NCBI RefSeq assembly: GCF_007565055.1
Contig: NC_044564.1
Location: 78,140,563-78,204,562, forward strand
Origin: Rhinopithecus roxellana
Lineage: Eukaryota > Chordata > Mammalia > Primates > Cercopithecidae
Length of the DNA: 64,000 nucleotides
Direction: 5' to 3'
Shown here: piece by piece, positions 24,411 through 37,985 of the stretch
How positions within the stretch are numbered: position 1 is the first letter of the stretch
Layout: each line of letters opens with the position of its first letter
The notes under the pieces: model-generated
The model's input: only the letters and a program-made list of their open reading frames with translations
Told to the model about the DNA's origin: nothing
The model's database searches: none
Position numbers and translations under genes: made by a program

Positions 24411-24984
24411 ATCTAGGGCGGTGTTTCCCAAGTGGGTTCTGGAACCAGCCAAGTTTTACTGCATCAGTGCGGCTCATTTTCTGAGTCCGTTTCTTAGCCA
24501 TGTTCTGCAGTTCTGCTCTTGGCCCCCACTCTCCAGCCTCCATTCCCTAACTGCTGAGATCCATGTGGATAATTTTGACAGTTGTCCAAGCTTCAGTGTG
24601 GTTTGAATTAGGAAAGCCTGAAATCCAGGGGCGGAGGTAGGAGGGAGAGGCTTTCTGCTCTTGCTCCTTAACATTCCTATTCCTTTTGAATATTTAGCCT
24701 GGTAAGGGAACAGGAGTTATGTTATTATTTCTATTAAGGCAGTAAAAATCTTGCACCTGGAGTGAGCCAAGTGAGAAATACTTGCAACTCCTATATCTAA
24801 GGCCAGTTTTTAAAATCACACTTCTGTTGCATTCTGGAGGCAAGCAAGGTAGTCACTAAAAGTTGTGCTATAGGATTATAGACTCACTTTTTGAGTCCAT
24901 ACAAATATAAGAGGAAGCACACTTTTTCAAAACCACATCTGTAACTTACTGATAGCTTCTCTAGACTTCCAGTTGAACAAGGTA
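24411..24984. other. No gene; unassigned
   Basis: The small frames on both strands at 24421-24674 overlap each other and have no family features. Confidence 0.5.
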
Positions 24985-26600
24985 TCCAAAGCACAGGTGT
25001 TCATAGCTCTTCTCTCCTCCATCCAGACACTCACTAAAAGGAATATAGGAAGGATAATCAAAGCAGGACAAAGAGAACAAGAGAAGTCAAGGGAAGCTAT
25101 TTTAACAGATAACAGGTTTCAACAAAATTGGGCTGATAACAAGCATAAAATATCAGAGAAATGTTAAAACCTAAGCATTGGCAAGTAAATACATGATACT
25201 TAGGAAGCCTGTGTATTTGTGGTCCAATATCTCTGAAAGAAAGGCAAATTATAGGGCTGAAATGGGGTAGGGAGGGCTGTTATAAATCTGGTAAAAGAAC
25301 AGTTAAATGACCAGTTCTTCCCACTCTGCGAAACTGGCCTACATAGTATCCGCATTCCTCAGTGAAAGAGACTGGAGGATCTTCTTTGACGGAATTAAAG
25401 AGTTTAGAGAAAAGACCTATAGGTACTTACATATAGGGCTCCTACAATAACATACCTGTTAGCCTACAGTAAGACTCACATCTCAACAAGCCTCTTCCAC
25501 ACACAAGTATTCCCTCAACTATTTAATAGCTCACTCTTAAATACGAATGGACAGAAAAATAATTCCAGATATTTGAGGAAAACGTCAAATATTGAAGACA
25601 GAGACTGCAATAGTCAAATAGTAAAAAGAATTCAGATGAAACAGCTATAATACAGACAACAGGATGAAGAAACAATAATTAATATATTCAGAAAGATAAG
25701 AGATTATCTGCATCTAACCAATAAAAAATAATTTTATATTTTCAAAAAACTTAGAAAACATAAGAAAACTTGCAGGAAGAAAAAAATGACAATATAAATG
25801 AAATTTAATAAAGACATTAGAAGATAAAACTGAGGAATCTCTCTAAAAATCATAGCAAAGAGACAAATGGGAGAGGAAATGGAAAAAAATTGTTAAGGAA
25901 ATTAAAGAATCAACACAGCAAATTCAATGTCCAACTTTCCAAAAAGAAAGAACTGCAAAAAAATTATCAAGGAATAATACAAGAAGATTTTTCCAAAGTA
26001 ATGAACATAAGAGCCACACCAAAGCACACCACCTAGAATTTTGGTACATTGGGAAATTAACTTTCCAAAAAGTTTCTAAAATTATAAAGTGAGTCATACA
26101 TAACAGATAAATAATCATAATGACATAAGACTTGTTGACTAAGACTAGAAGCTACAAGTCAACACCTTCAAAGTTCAGAAAATTATATCTAAATTAGATT
26201 TCCAATAAAATATCAATCAAAAATAAGAGTTGACTAAAGATGTTTTCAGATAATCATGTTTTTAAAATGACCTCTCAGAAAATTACTACAGGATGAAAGG
26301 ATATACCATGAAAGAATACATGGACTTTCAGAAGGGAGAGAAACAACCACAAGTGAGATGAGTAAAATTTCTAGCATGGTGGAAAAGGGGAGCCTCAGCA
26401 TAATATTTATTCACTAGGCATAGGGACTCACAAGCCTTCATCAGAATTCAGAGAGAGAGTTCCGGGGGGGAAACAAATGGAACTGATATATTACTTAATG
26501 TATTTGACAACATTTAAAGGAATTTTACATTCTTACATAATGTTTGAAGAAAAAATTAATGATAGGTATATATAAAACTAACAACTTTAAAGTTAAGATA
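24985..26600 (+). mobile_element. HAL1-like half-LINE (ORF1 only)
   Basis: A-rich, purine-rich sense strand typical of a L1-type ORF1. The C-terminal part is recognisable: 'caacaccttcaaagttcaga', then 'ttccaataaaatatcaatca' and 'aaagatgttttcagataatc', the order seen where ORF1 reads SYP-KIS-SDN. Upstream there is a coiled-coil-like region rich in AAG, GAA and GAC codons. No ORF2 follows before the Alu at 26801, which favours HAL1 over a truncated L1. All frames are broken. Confidence 0.55.
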
Positions 26601-26800
26601 ATTATATACTACGTTTTACAACAATTTCCTTATAAAATGGTTTAGCTGAGGATAGTGCTTATACTTCAAAATTCCAGAAACATCAATACAGGAAAAATGA
26701 AAGAGGAATAAACTTTTAAATAAAGAAGAAATTGATTATCTCTTGGGAAAGGGATTTAGTTTACAGAGGGAATATCAGAGACTACCAGGGACAACCAGGT

Positions 26801-27112
26801 TTTCTTTTCTTTTTTTTTTTTTTTTTTTTTTTTGACAGTCTTGCTCTGTCACTGAGGCTGGAGGGCAGTGGCACAATCTCCACTCACTGCAACCTCCAAC
26901 TCCTGGGCTCAAGCAATCCTCCCACCACAGCCACCCAAGTAGCTGGAACCACAGGTGCACACCACTATGCCCAGCTAATTTTTTGTCTTTTTAGTAGAGA
27001 TGAGGTTTTACCATGTTGTACAGGCTGGTCTCAAACTCCTGACCTCCACCAATCTGCCCACCTCGGCCTCCCAAAGTGGCAGGATTACGGTCGTGAGCCA
27101 CCGCACCCAGCC
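26801..27112 (-). mobile_element. Old Alu (AluJ-like), minus strand
   Basis: The reverse complement of a dimeric Alu, with a poly(T) run to 26833, GACAGTCTTGCTCTGTCACT, then CAACTCCTGGGCTCAAGCAA (an AluJ-like state at this site), ending CCGCACCCAGCC. Many substitutions and lost CpGs fit AluJ age. No exact target duplication is visible. Confidence 0.92.
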
Positions 27113-28895
27113 AGGGATCTACCAGCTTTCCTAATGTGCCTTGTGGAAGTGTTTGGTTTTCTAAACCATAAAATTGTATTATTTCAATTAAAAAAAGAAT
27201 TTGTAAAACGTTTCTCAGGTACCTGATTTTCACTTTCACATTATAGTCACACACATATTCATACCTCCATATGCTGCACAGCTTGGCCTGTCTCCTTTGG
27301 AGAAGGATGCTGATCTATAACATATCCCTTCTGTTGTGGTCACATTTTCCTGGTTCTTCATATACAGCAATTTTGAATTATATCATGGCTTATTTTAATG
27401 CAGCTATTAACAATAATTTATTTAAAAGGTGAAAATCTAATATAAATGGCCCAAATGCTGGGACAAGAGGGGAAAGCCTGGGCAGACTGGAATATCAGCC
27501 TAACAACAAAGCAAATGGAACATGCCTACCAGTTGAGGCTCTTGGAATCATAGTATAAATTCTTTAAAATCACATTGAAGATTTTAACCTCATTTGTGGC
27601 TTGTAAGATTCACTTATTCAGTATATTTTAGTGTTATTTTCCAGGCACCAAGTTATGCTAAGGGGGTACTAAAATGAATAAAATTTATTTTACAATCATC
27701 AAAATTGCATTTAAGATAGCTTGATGAGAGAGGGCCATGGTAATGGGGTTAGTGAGGGATAAAATTCCAGTCAGAAAGAATAACATTTTTAAAGTCATTG
27801 TTGAAGAACGAAGGCTTGACTGGAAAAGCCACTTCATGTGAATATATGTTATTTCTAGTTTTTAAAATGGATTTTGTTTTGGAAATCAATTTTGAATAGA
27901 AATATTTTATAATCAATCCACCAATGTAGAAAGCCCAATCCCTTTGGGGGTATATATATAAGAATATTTTAACAATTATATCATCCAAGTATTTTGGCTT
28001 TTTTTTTTTTTTGCTCTAAGAAATGTACTATTTTGGATGGTAACTTACATGGGTTACTCCTTTTAGGGGAACAATTTTACAGAAAAGGACCTAATTTTCA
28101 TTGTGAAGATGAAATTCTTCTCCTTACTGCCAACACCATCATAGTGAAAGAATATTCCTGAATATGAGTCGGATGCCACCTCTGTGCTGAGATTTGCCAA
28201 AGGGTATAATTCACTTTTAAAGACATCTTCTTGGGACTCAAGGAGGTGGGGGCAATAAATGACCCAAGGACTTCAAATCTAAATAGTGCATTTTTAGTCT
28301 TATCTGTCCACAGGCCAACACAAAAAATCCCATCACCCAGGTCCTTCCTGCCAGAGATCAAATCTATATTTTGGAATGAACCACATTTGTCTTTGTAAAA
28401 CAGGGGCAGAACCATGCTCTGCCCTGACAGCCTCCAGAGAACTTAGACAATGTGAAAAGCTCACTTTCTGTATTTGAGAAGTCTCATAGTTGCATTCAAG
28501 AAAAGGGCAGAAATAGTTTTTTATAAGTAGGAATCCATAATTCAAATCATAATCATTCTCATAATGCCAGACTATCAGAGTGATGCCTAACAATGTTTAC
28601 CCTAATTAAAAGTATTTGAAAGGTAAGGATAGTTCTCAAATGAGTTATTCTACCTATTAGTTAGACTTGCCCTGCAAAGAGTAGAGGCTTAAAATGATTC
28701 ATCTTTGAACCTGCTTCATTTATCCCTGCTGCCAATACAAAACCCTAACACTATCCAACCAGATATATAGTCACTCAAGACGATAAGATATGCAATTTAA
28801 TTCAAGGGAATTCTGCCTCTCAGCTTGCTCCAAAACAAGAGTCACCAAAATACACTGTGGAGAAAGAAACAAGAGCCAAACCTGACCCTTCTATG
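27113..28895. other. No gene; unassigned
   Basis: Mostly AT-rich single-copy DNA. A weak inverted L2-like patch lies near 27600-27680 (TTTTCCAGGCACCAAGTTAT). Minus-strand frames at 28098-28593 overlap each other and show no domain. Confidence 0.5.
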
Positions 28896-29375
28896 CTAGG
28901 CAACTCTGCTCAAAATGAGATGAGCGATCACCGCCAGGACTGCACAGGCAACCCCGACGTTCTGGACAAGAGACCAGTGGCAGGTGCAGGAGTCAGAATC
29001 GCCCAGTAACAACACAGTTGAGTGCCAGATAGGCAGGGCTGCCCACAGCCAGCGAGATGAGCAATGCACCAGTGAGAATGCCAGTGGGCAGGAAACAAAG
29101 AGATAGAATTCTGTTGACCAAAGAGGAGTCTTCATTCTGGCATGTTCACTCAAAAAAAGAGCACATAAAAGAAAAGATTGAAACCGTTGAAGTGGACATG
29201 CCAGTAGTAGGACACCCAGATAGCTATACCAAGCAGGGGTGAGCAAGCGCCACTGCCTGATTGCTCTGCCAAAGCAGAACTGTAAAACAAAAACATTTAA
29301 AGCTAGAGTCAGGCAAATGGCAGAAAGAAGACAAGTAGATTCAAACCTGAAAGGAAAATCCCCCAAGAAGACCAA
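28896..29375 (-). other. Unexplained minus-strand open frame, 159 codons
   Basis: This is the longest open frame outside LINE-1 and microsatellite sequence. It lies in a stretch visibly richer in G and C than its neighbours. The conceptual product is very hydrophobic (for example WRLLTPAWYSYLGVLLLACP, then CPLAFSLVHCSSRWLWAALP, then VGVACAVLAVIAHLILSRVA at the C-terminus), which would predict several membrane segments. I recognise no family. A splice-acceptor-like TTTTTGTTTTACAG lies on the minus strand at 29280-29293 inside the frame. High leucine and cysteine content also arises by chance when G/A-rich DNA is read from the other strand, so this may be a random frame or the remains of a processed pseudogene. 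Confidence 0.15.
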
Positions 29376-32300
29376 ATATATAAAACTGAAGCAAGTAAAA
29401 ATTCTAATACAAAAGAAACAAATCTAACAAATATGAAATAGAAATCAAAACAACCTTTTTTGCCAGTTTATTGTCTATATTCAGATGGAAGCAATCATAG
29501 AAGATCTCACTGATAGATTCTATTGGAAAAGGAAAGGAAATATGTGTTGCTGTATGGAGATGAGGACATAGTTTAACCCACACAACAAACAAAAAGGAAT
29601 AATTAACAGATAAAATTTGTTTTGTTTTTTTTTCTAACAAAAAAAAAAAAGTATTGTAACACCACAGCAGGGTCACCTGGAGAGGACAACAAAACAGTTT
29701 ATTTTTTCCATATTGCATTATCTGTGTTTTCACACTAACTGGTGTTAAGAAATTGCAAGCTTTTATTTCTATTGTCTTTCACAGTAATAGCAAAGGACAT
29801 ATACAGTACTTGGTATTATGAGAATCAGGCACATCCTAGAAAATAGATGGGTGAGAAAGAATGGAATTTTATAAATCATCGCAATGTGATTATTGACAAT
29901 TTACCTTTTTTATTCAGAAAACATGTAAAAGCAAATTTAAGTGTAGATTTCTTACCAAAAAACTTACTCAATATTTCTTCTTAAAAATGCAAATTGAGAG
30001 CTAAGGTATCTGCCTGAAAACTGAATGATGGTCAAACTGAAAACCACCTTATGTGATTTAGATCAACCTTCAGAACAAATACACAACACAGCCTATAAAC
30101 AACTCAACCTAAAAAAAAAAAAATCACCATATGAAACCTAATTGAATTCACCATAAAAGGGCAAATAAATATAATTAGATATCCACAGCTCTTAGAGGTC
30201 CTTTTTACTCTTGATAACTAAATAAAATGGATTGATTTCCCATTCTGTGTACTGTGGTATAGTCCGCAGTCTTGGAGAATCTGTGGATTTAAAGTGAGAG
30301 TGGGGCTCACTGCTCTCATCATTTTTCTTTATGAATTTATGTACTTAATGATTTCTCAGTACATTCCAATTATTTCTGATCCTGTGCCTGTTTTCTTCTT
30401 TTTGACCCATGGCTACTTAAACTTGGCTATTATTCCTCCTCATCATCCACCAAAGCACTATTTCTTTCTTACAAGCCCAGTATATGTAGTGAACTTATAT
30501 TGAAAAGTTAAAGACATCATAGGGTGATTAGACCAGAGCATAGAATAGTAAACAACATGGAAGTCAATATCAGGTAACACTGTAAACATTCCTTGGTCAG
30601 AGCTACCATAGAGTTATGGTTTAAGAGGTGTACTTTTCACGAACATCTAGTCATTAGGTAATAGATATATTCTCTGAAGACACATCCCTTCTTCACATTT
30701 GATAAGGCATGTCCCTTCTTCACAGAAATGAATCAAAATGATGTGACTTTATTATACATGAGGATTCAGCTTTCAAGCCCTTTTCCACATTAGCCTTCCC
30801 AGAAAACACCTTTTCATACACACCATGCTAAATAAGCCTTCTGGTGTTTTGTTAAAAAAAATGGTTGCTACAACACATCTCCACTCTTACTACAACTGAG
30901 ATCAAACAGAGCCTTAAAATTAGCTTTTCTTCACCTTGGGCCAAATTAAATTCTTATCCAGAGTTTCCTCTCCCACTAATCAGGACTCATCTTTTAAACA
31001 ATAGTATATTTCCAGCTCCGAGAAAAACAATTTACAGGGTTAGTCTAGAAAGTCCGTGGGAGTTTGATAATTTTTTTTCTGACCATAAGAGTACAGGAAA
31101 GTGAAGACAAAAAGAGCTCTTAACTTTATTTTTACTTTCCATATTTCAGGGGAACTACAAGGATGGAGAAAGAGAAATATAGAAAATATGGGAGGAGAAA
31201 AGCCATAAGAAGTAGCCCAAATTTGGGGAAACTTGGTGTTATAATTATTGCAAGATTCAGAGGAAACGCATATAATTGTATGAAGAGACTGCATTCAGAT
31301 GCTTCACCAATAAAAGTCAATTTGGGTGGATTATTTCTGGAGTGGTAAAGGGGAGGCGGCAGGGGTCATTTGCAAGGACTTTTGCCTCATTGACTTTTGC
31401 TTTCTCCAGGGTCCTTTTTGGCTGATCTGTCATCTATGGTTCAGTAGGAGAGGAGTTATTTTCTCTCTCTCCCTTTTTGCCTCGTGGCTCTTGGCTCTTT
31501 AGGATGGTGTTTAGCTCAGACAACAGCTGGCTACTGTCAGTTTTGTGTGGGGTTATGAAATACAGCAGTTCAGTGTTTATTTCAGAGATCTTTTTGAAAA
31601 CACTCATGTTTGGCTTCCACCTCTGACTGCCTGGACCTCTGTGTTTACTCATTATGAAAAAAAAAAAAGGAAAGAAAAAGACAAGAGGCTCTCTGTGACA
31701 ATAAGAATACTCTTCAAAAAGCAGGCTGCCGTGTTTGGGGAAAAGAAATTAAGATAATGGAGAAGCTAATGCGATCTGCACCCACCCTGTCTGGTGGTCT
31801 GGTGTCTGATGAGGATGTCTGAGTGAGATCACGTGGAAGTCTGAATACCCTGGTCTACGCCTCATACTCACTAGCTTTCCAGCTCAAGATTTTCAATGCT
31901 TCTACTGCTGACCCCCTCTTTGGTTGATTATTTCTTTCAGTTGGTCTAGATATTATTTCCTCAGAAATAGTCATTCAGGCAATCTCTCCCCTTTCCTCTA
32001 GCCATTTGTCGCCTCTGTCTCCATAAAGGAATCTTAAATGATAGAAAAAGCTTTAAAAAGCTTTAAGATTAAAGCCAGACATACATGAATTCAAATTATA
32101 ACTCTGGCAGCTCAACCAACTATATGAACAGGGGTCTTCTATCCATTTGCAGAGCCTCAACTTATTGCCTATCTGGCATTTTCATCCAGACACAATAGAA
32201 AAGAAGTTACAAAAAGAAGAGGACATTTCTTAAGGACAAAGAAAAAAATTTTAAATTAGATAAGAAGAAAATCATCGACCACCCTACATTTATATGTCTA

Positions 32301-32424
32301 GGTTTTCAACACACTGAGTCATGGCTTTCCATGATTCCAACTTTCAACAGCTTGAATAGTAAAGAATTTCCAGAGCCAGTCCCTTAGCAGAGGTTCGATA
32401 AAGACTTGAGAAGCTGGGAGATTT
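29376..32424. other. No gene; unassigned
   Basis: AT-rich single-copy DNA. A weak L2-like patch (31920-32000) and a weak MIR-like patch (32060-32180) are not strong enough to call. At 30683-30728 the words CATCCCTTCTTCACA and CATGTCCCTTCTTCACA form a small local repeat. Confidence 0.5.
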
Positions 32425-32655
32425 GGAATGAACCCAGTCATTAAAATCAAAGAGCCCTAAGTTTAATTTTTAGCTCTGCTACTTGCTGGTTGGGTGATTT
32501 AAGGAGGTTGTTAGACCTCTTTGGCTTTACTATTTCCTCTAAAAAACAACATTCATAATGTTCACCTCTTAAAAGTGTCATAAAAATTAAACAGGATGAA
32601 TTGCATAAAGTGGTAATTCCAGCATAAAATAAGCATTCAATAACTATTAGTTCCC
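32425..32655 (+). mobile_element. MIR SINE
   Basis: MIR from head to tail: 'gtttaatttttagctctgct', 'acttgctggttgggtgattt', 'cctctttggctttactattt', 'ttcacctcttaaaagtgtca', 'ataagcattcaataactatt'. A near-complete but diverged copy. Confidence 0.75.
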
Positions 32656-35600
32656 TTACATCAACCAATTATAATTTCACAAGGATTCCTGACCGAGAAG
32701 GTAGTCTCAGGACTTAGGTGGAAAAATTGAGCATCTTTTAAATGACCAACCCTAAAGCTACATACGTCAAATTTTATGTCACAATTTACAATCCACACCA
32801 AGCTGTTTTTCTGTCAGGTAACCAGACAGACCCAAAATGCACAGAAAACATACAAAAGGAATCCCATCATTGACACAGCCTGTCTAATCATGAACCCTTT
32901 TCTTATTTCAAAGACAAAAGTCTACCCAGAAGGACCAAAGTGAGACTGATGCAGCAATGGGCAAATTTGCAATATTGTGATCAGGGATCCTAGGTCCCTC
33001 CCTCTGTGCATTTTGCCTTTAATGTTCTCCATTTTTTCCTTGGATGACAGGGACATTTGGGGAGAAAAATATATTTTTTATAATTTTCATCAAAAAATGG
33101 CATCTGGAGTCAAAGGTACTGAATCAGAATTGAAAGAACGAAATTGTTTCCTAGTGTCTTTTCTACTCTTTGCAAAGGACAGTTTCACAAACCCTGGGAC
33201 TTGGTGAGCGTTCTCATTGTTTTGCAAATACACACTGCCCTCTGTTGGTAAAGTGATGCACTTCCACTCTGCTAAAAGCGCAGAAAACATCCACCTAAAG
33301 ATCAACTGCAGCTCTTAAATAAAATTACTGGAAAATGGTAAATTTTCTGTCTTAAACTTTCAGGGGCCTATTTTATCCTAGTCAGCACAAAAGAAAAGAA
33401 ATTAATAACAAGAGACCTACACAAAATCTAGTGCTACAAAGCTTATTCCAGATATAATCGGTGTGAGATTTTTTTTAAAGGAAACAAAAGACATACATTT
33501 TATTAAAACAAAAGGTTTTAATTTAAAACTTTTGTTTGTAGTTCTAACCCTCACTCTGATTGTCAAGAGTAACTAAGGCAGCTTCACTGACTTCCTTCCT
33601 ATAAGACTGAAAATTGTCACTTCTTACTTGCAAAGGAACTAAAAATATCCTGCTTAGCCTTTGGCTTTGAGGACTAAAATGCTTCCGATTGGAGTGTAAA
33701 AGCAGGGGGAAATGAGATTCATATGTGCTATAATGTTGTCTAATGTTTCCACTCTAGTTCCTTAAGTATAACAATTTTTAAATCATAGTAAGTTCTTAAT
33801 TCCTAATAGTACTGTTAAACAAAACTAAATACACCCAGATATTCAGTTCCAGAGTCAGGCTCTTACCAACTCCAAGGAGCCAGTGGAAATACAAAAAAAA
33901 AACTGAAAAAAATGTAACCAAATAGTAAAGGAACAACGTTAACATATAGGTTAATAAGTGACAGTATTTGGTAAACAAAGATAAGATAAAAATGAAATAG
34001 AATGTATACAGATATTACTCAGATATTCAAAGAAGCTGATGTGGAATCTTCAAGGGAAACACAAAAGAATCTCTCTGGAGAATGAATTTTCAGCTGTGTT
34101 AAAATCCTTAGTGAGCAATCTGACTGCAGTCATAGACTCAATTTTAGAATAAACTCACAGCATGCTTTTTATTATACTGTATATGTAATGGTAATGTGAA
34201 TGTCTCCTCAGTTTGTTCAATTGCTTTGACTCCAGGAAGAGCAAACCGGATTTCCAAATTAGAGAAGAGCCTTCAACAGTGATGCATTTGTAGCCACTGA
34301 GTTATAGTACCTTTTTGTAATTCTAAACAAATAAATCCACTGGAAAATCTTAACAAACAACTGGAATTGAGACACTATTTACATTAAAAACGTAATCTGA
34401 TAATTCATCTTATAAACAGATCCACAATAGCCCCACCTGCTCTACAGATAACCAAGGGTATCTCTAATAAATAGTTCCCCTGTTCCCAAGAAGGGGTCTG
34501 AACAAGTCACTAAGTAAAACCCTGTCCCTGGAAAGCCTGTTCCAGGAGGGAGAGGCAAATGGCTACCAGTGGGCAGTTCACTCCCAAGAAGAAGAGCAAG
34601 GTTCAACTGGGCATGTCCATTGAATTATCCTTCTTGAATTAACTAATCAAATAAGTAGCTCTCCATCCACAGGTATAAAGGGTGGGTGTCAAGTGCAGAG
34701 AGAGGCCAAGTGTGGGTTTAAAAATATCTCCACATGGAAATCAAAGAAATGGGAAATGTTTCACTCTGAAATTCCCCAGTTTTGTCCTCTTATACCATTC
34801 TGGTTTAACTGCTAAATCTATAGCAAACCAAGGGTGTGTTTATCCCCCAAAAGGAGGTGATCATGTTTTATCACGTTTATGAAGCTGTTCTCTCAATGCT
34901 AGCCCCAGCCCTTGAGGGTATTATCTCACAGCCACTGGTGAGCATTTCAGATTTTTTTCAAAGTAGGCTCTGGACTATATTATTAATTAAATCAACTCCA
35001 AGACCACTTTATATATAGGGTTGAAAACTCAATTCATATTGATTTACCTATCTCCAATTTTGTCCAGCTATATTATCCTCATTGCATATCAGAAAATCTG
35101 TAATTACTTCAAATGACAATATTAAAATTCCTAACAAAATACAAACAACATAGAGATCCCCAAATTTGAATGAACCACCCCCCCATTATAAAATCTCCAG
35201 TGAGAAATAATAGTTAAAAATTAAATCTTCTAGCAAGTTCAATTCTAAAGATGTTAAAGTTCAAGAAAATTAAAATCCCAAATTAAATTATCTTGCTATT
35301 ACGAGTGAAAAATTCTTAGGGTAAATTAGCATCTTCAAATGACACTCTGCAATCTTGTATTCTGCTCACTTGAGTTAAGGTTTTTCAAAGTCTGGATAGA
35401 TACAGATTCTTTGAGCTGCTTTAATTTGGACTGTTAAAGTAATGTCTGTGGGTTTCTGGAGACATTGAATTAATTCGACTCTCAGAATCTCTGCTTTTAA
35501 AAGTCCATGGAGTTGATAGAACACAAAAGATATTATAGTATTGGCCTTCTACCCACAATATTTAGAAATTGCAGCAATACCTATTTCCCAAAACACCTTC

Positions 35601-36169
35601 AAGATTACATTTCCAGAATTCAGTACTATTACCAAAGACCACAGCAGAAACTCAGTGGGATCAAAGGGAAAGAGGACAGTTGGAGAAAATCTTGCCTTAG
35701 CTTCACCTGATTGTTAGTCGGTCAATGCCAATTCTTCAGATTCCTTAGCCTGTGAACTTCAATCCAAAAATCATTTCTTTTAGAGATTAATTTTGGCATT
35801 ATTCCATTTATAGTATTAGAGAGAGGAGTTTATCTTTGCATCCTATCACCCCTCAAAGGGAGGCTTTATGTGACAAAATTTAGAAATCTACAATCATGGC
35901 AGCCCTACTCACCAGACCTTATCTTGTTTTTCTTTCCCATGGAGTTTAGTAAAGCCTCTTAATTTCTATCTTCCATAGTTCCAAATTGAATATGGTTTCT
36001 TTCTAGTGATGCAGCACCCACATGAGCAGACATTTTCAGAGCCTCTTCTCACTATAATTTTCCTTACTTCAGAAATGGGCCTTCTGAGGAAGATTCCTCT
36101 GTTCTAAGTATTTTGCCAATCCAGAACCATGAGAAAGCCACCTAAATGTAAGCATAGTCCCTCCATTTT
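32656..36169. other. No gene; unassigned
   Basis: The longest stretch without a recognised repeat. Slightly G+C richer around 34400-34950. A near-palindrome of about 16-base arms lies at 33507-33538. Short frames (for example 34682-34882 and 35507-35710) have no features that I can interpret. Confidence 0.45.
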
Positions 36170-36990
36170 TATCCTTGGCCCTTAATACAGAACAGAATTT
36201 GGGGCCACCCATCAACGCCCAGCCTCCCAGGCCCTTGCACTAACAATTTAAATCTTGAAATGTCCTAGTGCTCAGAGGTTCCTACAGAAGCCACATAGGT
36301 GCCTTCCAGTTTCAAAACAGCAAATATGGTTCTGTTCACCCATAGCTAAAAACTTGAAAGCTCTCTTGTCCTATAATAAAATTTTTTGCTTCAGCCCTAG
36401 CTATAGCTCCACTCTGAAATTTTCCCTAAGTCACTGTGACCCATGCTTTTGCTTCTTTGCCTGCAGAGGGAGATCAGACCTGCTTACTCTAACTGAATCC
36501 TCACCTCCACTGTGCCTATTCACTAAGGCCTCTACAACCCATTGGCCCCCAGCAAAGATCTCTTGGGCTTTTTCCCAGTCCATTCACATAGCACTCAAAT
36601 GGGCCCTCTGCACACCTCGGCCAGAGCCAAATACTTTTATAATAGCAGCTTACTTACAGTCAATCGCCAAGGTCAGAACACCATGTGACTGGTTTAAAGC
36701 CTCTGGCCCAGGCCACAGCAGTTAAAAGCAAACAACACAACTATAAAAATCTCCCTGGCCTCATATAAGCCTCTGCAAACTGCCAAGGTCACAACGGCCT
36801 GCCTCACCAAAACCCTTCCTAGAGTATATTTGCTCCCCTAATTTCAAGTCTCTTATTTTTTCCTCTTTGTTCCAGTCAGTGCACCAAATGCTGGAGTCTT
36901 CAAGAGATGCCCCAAAAACAGCACACCTCTTCTTATGCAAGTTCTCAACAAATTGAGAAATAAAACCAAGTACCGACAAACAGGAAGCTT
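36170..36990. other. G+C-richer segment of unknown origin
   Basis: C-rich on the plus strand compared with both flanks. It carries a 156-codon open frame at 36255-36725 with no recognised domain (low-complexity Ser/Pro/Leu). The later part includes ACTATAAAAATCTCC, TATA-like, at about 36740 and AAATAAAACC near 36959, a spacing that could fit a decayed LTR. I could not assign a family. Confidence 0.25.
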
Positions 36991-37864
36991 AAATCGTCAT
37001 TACTTTTATTATTGATAAAGACCAAGTTGGAGAATGTAGCTTAGCATGAGTGTCTATAGTTTTCCTACTACTGAATCTCAGACTTAGGGAGCTTTTATTC
37101 ATCTAGATACAGCAGTCCTGGTTTTTCCCTGCCCCCAAGCATCATCAAATTTTCCTTCCCAAATGTACCAACTGTGTAAGTTATTCTATCTCTCCAGAGG
37201 AACGGTGAGTAATGGATAAGAATAAGTATATAACCTGTGTAGAAAATTCATTCTTATGAAAATTAGAGAAATGGGGAGAAAGAAGTACTCTGGTGACACT
37301 TCATACAACATGCAGAAACCACTGGTTACTAACATGGCTCTCTTGACCATGAGGTAGCTCAGTGCAGAGTCCTCATCTCATTGATTCTTAGATCTTCAGT
37401 GCCCAGGACTATGCTTGACACTTTTATATCTATTTATGCCTCACCTCTAAAAAGATTGAAGGTAACATTAGGGTTTGAAAAATAACCCATAAAACAACTG
37501 GATTTGAAGGAAAATGAAAATAAGATCAACTTATATAAATTATTGGTATATAAAAATATGACCTAATGAAATTATTTTCAGCTTCTGGCATTTGGTTCAA
37601 AAAGAAAACATAGACACCTACACCCTTGCTACCCAGTGTGACCAACAGGCATCACTGGAAGCTTGTAGGTACAATTTTATCACGTACCTTTAAAAAAAAA
37701 GCTGGAAATATTAATATTTGGAAAACGGCACTAATAACGATCTAAGTTTGTAGACGTGAAAATACGACACAAGAATGACAGGTGCATAAGAACAAGAAAT
37801 GGACAAAAGCAAAAGTAAAAGAAAAATACAGGAGAGAGAGACAGACAAAAAGAGAGGAAGAGAG
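36991..37864. other. No gene; unassigned
   Basis: Nothing recognised apart from a faint L2-tail-like patch near 37390-37425. Confidence 0.45.
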
Positions 37865-37985
37865 ATTGAAGATGTAAGCAGAGCCCAGATCACGCTGGAG
37901 CTTTCGAGATCATTCTACAGACTTTGGACTTGATCCAGAGGACAATGGAAAGCCATTAAAAGCTTTATTTGCTGTTCCTGTGGTT
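37865..37985 (-). mobile_element. L2 ORF2 fragment, minus strand
   Basis: 'gagatcattctacagacttt', then 'ggacttgatccagaggacaa' and 'tggaaagccattaaaagctt', matches the reverse complement of the L2 region that encodes the RT C-terminal part. Confidence 0.55.

Noticed and set aside
33507..33538. Near-palindrome AAACAAAAGGTTTTAA / TTTAAAACTTTTGTTT
   Set aside because: AT-rich and imperfect; such short palindromes are expected by chance in this composition.
36255..36725. 156-codon plus-strand frame
   Set aside because: Low-complexity Ser/Pro/Leu composition, no domain, no splice or promoter context; listed only as part of an unusual segment.
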